NCBI GenBank assembly: GCA_030527185.1 | Contig: JAUNBF010000045.1 | Coordinates: forward strand, 1-33,340 | DNA from: Planctomycetia bacterium | GTDB lineage: Bacteria > Planctomycetota > Planctomycetia > Pirellulales > Thermoguttaceae | Length of the DNA stretch: 33,340 bases | Direction: 5' to 3' | Shown here: in pieces, positions 31,164-33,340 of the stretch | Position numbering within the stretch: the first letter of the stretch is position 1 | Layout: each line of letters opens with the position of its first letter | Notes under the pieces: generated by a model | The model's database searches: none | What the model was told of the DNA's origin: nothing | The model's input: the letters and a program-made list of their open reading frames with translations, nothing else | Program-made: the position numbers and the translations under genes

Positions 31164-32228
31164 ATGCGTATTACGCCTACCGGACGTTATTATCTGATTC
31201 TTTTGGTCATCATTTTTTTGGCCGGGCTACGTCGGGAAGTCAATCTTCTCATTCTGATTTCCGCATTGATGATGGGACCGATGATTTTTAATTTTTTTCT
31301 TCCCTGGCGCGTCCTCCGAAGTCTCCAGTGTCGGCGTTTTTTCCCCGAAGCGTGTTATCCTGATGAAAAAATCACCTTTTCCGTGCAGCTCTTCTCTCCC
31401 TCGTATTATCGGTTTTGTGGAGTGACGCTCAACGCTTCTCCCTCTCCCCAGGCAACGTTTCATCTGGAAAAAATCCACGAAACCTCTCCTCAACAGGGTA
31501 TTTACCAACGCCAGTACCAGTTTTCCGCCACTTTTACCCGCCGGGGAGAGTATACGTTGGCTCCCACCGTGGTACAGTCGGACTATCCTTTTGGACTGAT
31601 CGCATTTCAACGTTCTTTCGACGCAAACGAAAAAATCCTCGTCCTGCCATCGTTGATTTCCCTCCCGCAGGAATGGTGGAAAATCTACGAACGGGAAAAC
31701 TCGGAAGGGGAACAGCATCCCTCTGTACCCTCCAGTCTGGGAGATTTTTCCGGGTTGCGAAAGTGGACACCCAGCGACCTGCTTCACCACATTCACTGGC
31801 GTGCCTCCGCCCGACACGAACAGTTGCTGGTGCAGAAGTTTGAATCGCCCCGGCAGATGGAGTTGATTCTCCTGGCGGATTTTTACGATACGGACGAAGA
31901 ACGTTTTGAAAAAACCGTCTCTCTGGTGGCCTCCATGATCGACGATCTCTACCACCATCTCGAAAAAGCCCACGTCTGGACCCAAACCCGCGTCCAACTC
32001 GTACTTCTCGGAAAGGAGGTACAGACCATCGATACGCTCGATACGTCCGATTTTTACCACAACGCCATGCGTGCTTTGGCTGTGGCGGAACGTTCCGGGC
32101 AACCCTGCGCACCATCCTATTGGGCTGAGTTTTCCCAACGCAACCCGGAAAGTCTCCTTCTTTTCGTCCAGGCCGCGACTTACGATACCGTTTGGGAAAA
32201 GGTTTCCCCGTCGCTGCCAAAATCATGA
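31164..32228 (+). CDS. DUF58 membrane protein, partner of MoxR
   Basis: 354 aa. Two membrane segments lie at the N-terminus (YYLILLVIIFLAG and LLILISALMMGPMIFNFFL). A central beta-sandwich region includes FTRRGEYTLAPTVVQSDYPFGLI. The family signature LGDFSGLRKWTPSDLLHHIHWRASARHEQLLVQKFE appears at about residue 190-225. DUF58 proteins work with MoxR ATPases in a poorly defined complex that often includes VWA proteins, thought to act at the membrane. GGAAAG precedes the ATG at 31164. Unlike the usual moxR-DUF58 operon, the genes diverge from overlapping promoters. The 3' end runs 49 nt into the convergent hemE gene, so the last 16 codons lie over the hemE C-terminus. Confidence 0.88.
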   Translation: MRITPTGRYYLILLVIIFLAGLRREVNLLILISALMMGPMIFNFFLPWRVLRSLQCRRFFPEACYPDEKITFSVQLFSPSYYRFCGVTLNASPSPQATFHLEKIHETSPQQGIYQRQYQFSATFTRRGEYTLAPTVVQSDYPFGLIAFQRSFDANEKILVLPSLISLPQEWWKIYERENSEGEQHPSVPSSLGDFSGLRKWTPSDLLHHIHWRASARHEQLLVQKFESPRQMELILLADFYDTDEERFEKTVSLVASMIDDLYHHLEKAHVWTQTRVQLVLLGKEVQTIDTLDTSDFYHNAMRALAVAERSGQPCAPSYWAEFSQRNPESLLLFVQAATYDTVWEKVSPSLPKS

Positions 32229-33256
32229 ACCATCTTTACCAACTCCACCGCGTTTTCCACCGGCGTTTCCTTGAAAATGCCATGTCCCAGATTGAAAATA
32301 TGACCCTTTCGCCCCTGAGCCTGCTTCCAGACGTGCCATGCGTGGCGGCGGATGGTCGCCAGGTCGGTCAGCAAAACGGCCGGGTCGAGATTTCCCTGAA
32401 TGGCACGGTCATCGCCAATCATTTCCCAAGCATCACGTAATTCCACACGCCAGTCTACACCGATACAATCCCCCCCCGCATCGCGAATGGCTGGCAAAAG
32501 CATTGGATTCCCCGTCGCAAAGTGGATGACGGGCGTTTGCGGTGAAAATTCCTTCACCCTCCGAATCACCTCCTGAGTGTACGGAAGGACGTATTCCCGA
32601 TAGTCGCGGACGCTCAAACAGCCAGCCCAACTGTCGAAAAGCTGCACGATTTCCGCTCCGGCCTGAATCTGGCAAATGAGGTATTCCCCGATAGCTCGCG
32701 AAAGTCGCCCCAGAATCGTGTTCCACGCCCCGGAATCGGTGTACATCCACTTTTTCGTCCAGAGATAATTTCGACTACCCCCTCCTTCGATAGCGTAACT
32801 GGCCAGCGTAAAAGGCGCTCCGGCAAAACCTATTACCGGCAACGTCTCCGAAAGCCCGGCACGTGTCAGGCGAACCGTTTCATAGACATACTCCATGGCA
32901 TGAGGGTCTTCCCATTCCCGAAGCCGATCTATATCGGCCACTTCCCGAAGCGGGCGGTGAATCACAGGGCCTTCTCCCGGCTGGAACTCCAAATCCAGCC
33001 CCATTTCTCGCAAAATCGGGAGCAAATCGGCAAAGATAATGGCCGCGTCCACTCCCAGACGCTCCACGGCGGTCAACATCACCTCCGCACACTGCCGCGG
33101 GTTCCGGCACAAATCCAGAAACGTCGTTTTCCCACGCACTTCCCGATATTCCGCCATGTAACGTCCTGCCTGGCGCATCATCCAAATCGGCGTACAATCC
33201 ACCGATTCCCGACGCAACGCCCGCATCATTCGACTCTGGTATGTTTTCTCGTTCAC
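32180..33256 (-). CDS. hemE: Uroporphyrinogen decarboxylase
   Basis: Removes four carboxyls from uroporphyrinogen III to give coproporphyrinogen III in haem synthesis, cytoplasmic. The protein is 358 aa. Diagnostic stretches are IWMMRQAGRYMAEYREVR near the N-terminus, the catalytic-Asp region AAIIFADLLPI, FAGAPFTLASYAIEGG with the active-site Tyr, and the C-terminal FNLGHGIFKETPVE with the conserved His. I start it at GTG 33256, with AAGG about eight nt upstream; an ATG at 33229 would cut nine residues. Upstream at 33278-33292 is a perfect dyad TTGAGG-ATA-CCTCAA that could be an operator. Convergent with the DUF58 gene, with a 49-nt overlap. Confidence 0.95.
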   Translation of the reverse strand: MNEKTYQSRMMRALRRESVDCTPIWMMRQAGRYMAEYREVRGKTTFLDLCRNPRQCAEVMLTAVERLGVDAAIIFADLLPILREMGLDLEFQPGEGPVIHRPLREVADIDRLREWEDPHAMEYVYETVRLTRAGLSETLPVIGFAGAPFTLASYAIEGGGSRNYLWTKKWMYTDSGAWNTILGRLSRAIGEYLICQIQAGAEIVQLFDSWAGCLSVRDYREYVLPYTQEVIRRVKEFSPQTPVIHFATGNPMLLPAIRDAGGDCIGVDWRVELRDAWEMIGDDRAIQGNLDPAVLLTDLATIRRHAWHVWKQAQGRKGHIFNLGHGIFKETPVENAVELVKMVHDFGSDGETFSQTVS

Positions 33257-33277
33257 AAAAAAACCTTAAACTAATGG

Positions 33278-33292
33278 TTGAGGATACCTCAA
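33278..33292. promoter_or_regulatory. Inverted repeat upstream of hemE
   Basis: TTGAGG-ATA-CCTCAA, a perfect 6-3-6 dyad about 22 nt upstream of the hemE start, with GGAA-N4-TTCC next to it (33295-33306). Possible operator or leader hairpin; no clear hemE promoter hexamers are seen in the remaining bases. Confidence 0.35.
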
Positions 33293-33340
33293 GAGGAAAA
33301 CGTTCCCCTCTGCGAGGAAGGGACTTTGGTGAGTGAATAC

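Overview
The window looks like chromosomal DNA from a member of the Planctomycetota, probably of the Pirellulales/Thermoguttaceae type and not obviously from a cultured species. The assignment rests on several features seen together: a DUF1559 pseudopilin, PEP-CTERM-anchored DUF4465 proteins, an excisionase-type HTH fused to a receiver domain, a SEC-C-like 'CPGGTGKKIKFCC' protein, a degenerate HhH-GPD protein with a Lys-rich tail, futalosine-type menaquinone synthesis (MqnA) and AT-rich spacers between moderately GC-rich genes. No IS element, phage gene or CRISPR array is visible.

Layout. 1-4340 (minus): an NrpR-family (DUF128) regulator cut by the window edge, thymidylate kinase, a repeat-rich spacer, and a large SEC-C-like/TPR-like protein. 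4340-4973: a long spacer with the mqnA promoter. 4974-5927 (plus): mqnA. 5903-8914 (minus): a MerR regulator followed by two glycosyltransferases. 9109-9741 (plus): a TspO/MBR protein with an extra cysteine-bearing N-terminus. 9853-9925: tRNA-Ala(CGC) with its own promoter and terminator. 10021-20034 (plus): one long information-processing cluster, nusA-infB-rbfA, a degenerate endonuclease III-like protein, a secreted TPR protein and yebC, closed by a terminator.

20034-24817 (minus): a cobalamin riboswitch with a good promoter drives two paralogous DUF4465/PEP-CTERM surface proteins and, overlapping by 8 nt, a DUF1559 pseudopilin. Downstream is a class II Fic AMPylator with its own near-consensus promoter and three copies of a repeated motif around its start. 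24948-25652 (minus): an orphan HTH-receiver regulator with a strong promoter. 25897-28159 (plus): a secreted right-handed beta-helix protein, probably a carbohydrate-active enzyme. 28252-33256: gltX and moxR (minus), a DUF58 protein (plus) divergent from moxR with overlapping promoters, and hemE (minus).

The strongest candidate for an undescribed system is the B12-riboswitch operon at 21392-24817. In Bacteroidetes, DUF4465-type proteins are, as far as I recall, tied to surface capture of vitamin B12. Here two such proteins carry exosortase (PEP-CTERM) anchors instead of lipoprotein signals and are followed by a pseudopilin. This suggests a planctomycete cell-surface corrinoid-binding system. 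The riboswitch and the domains are read from the sequence; the function is inferred.
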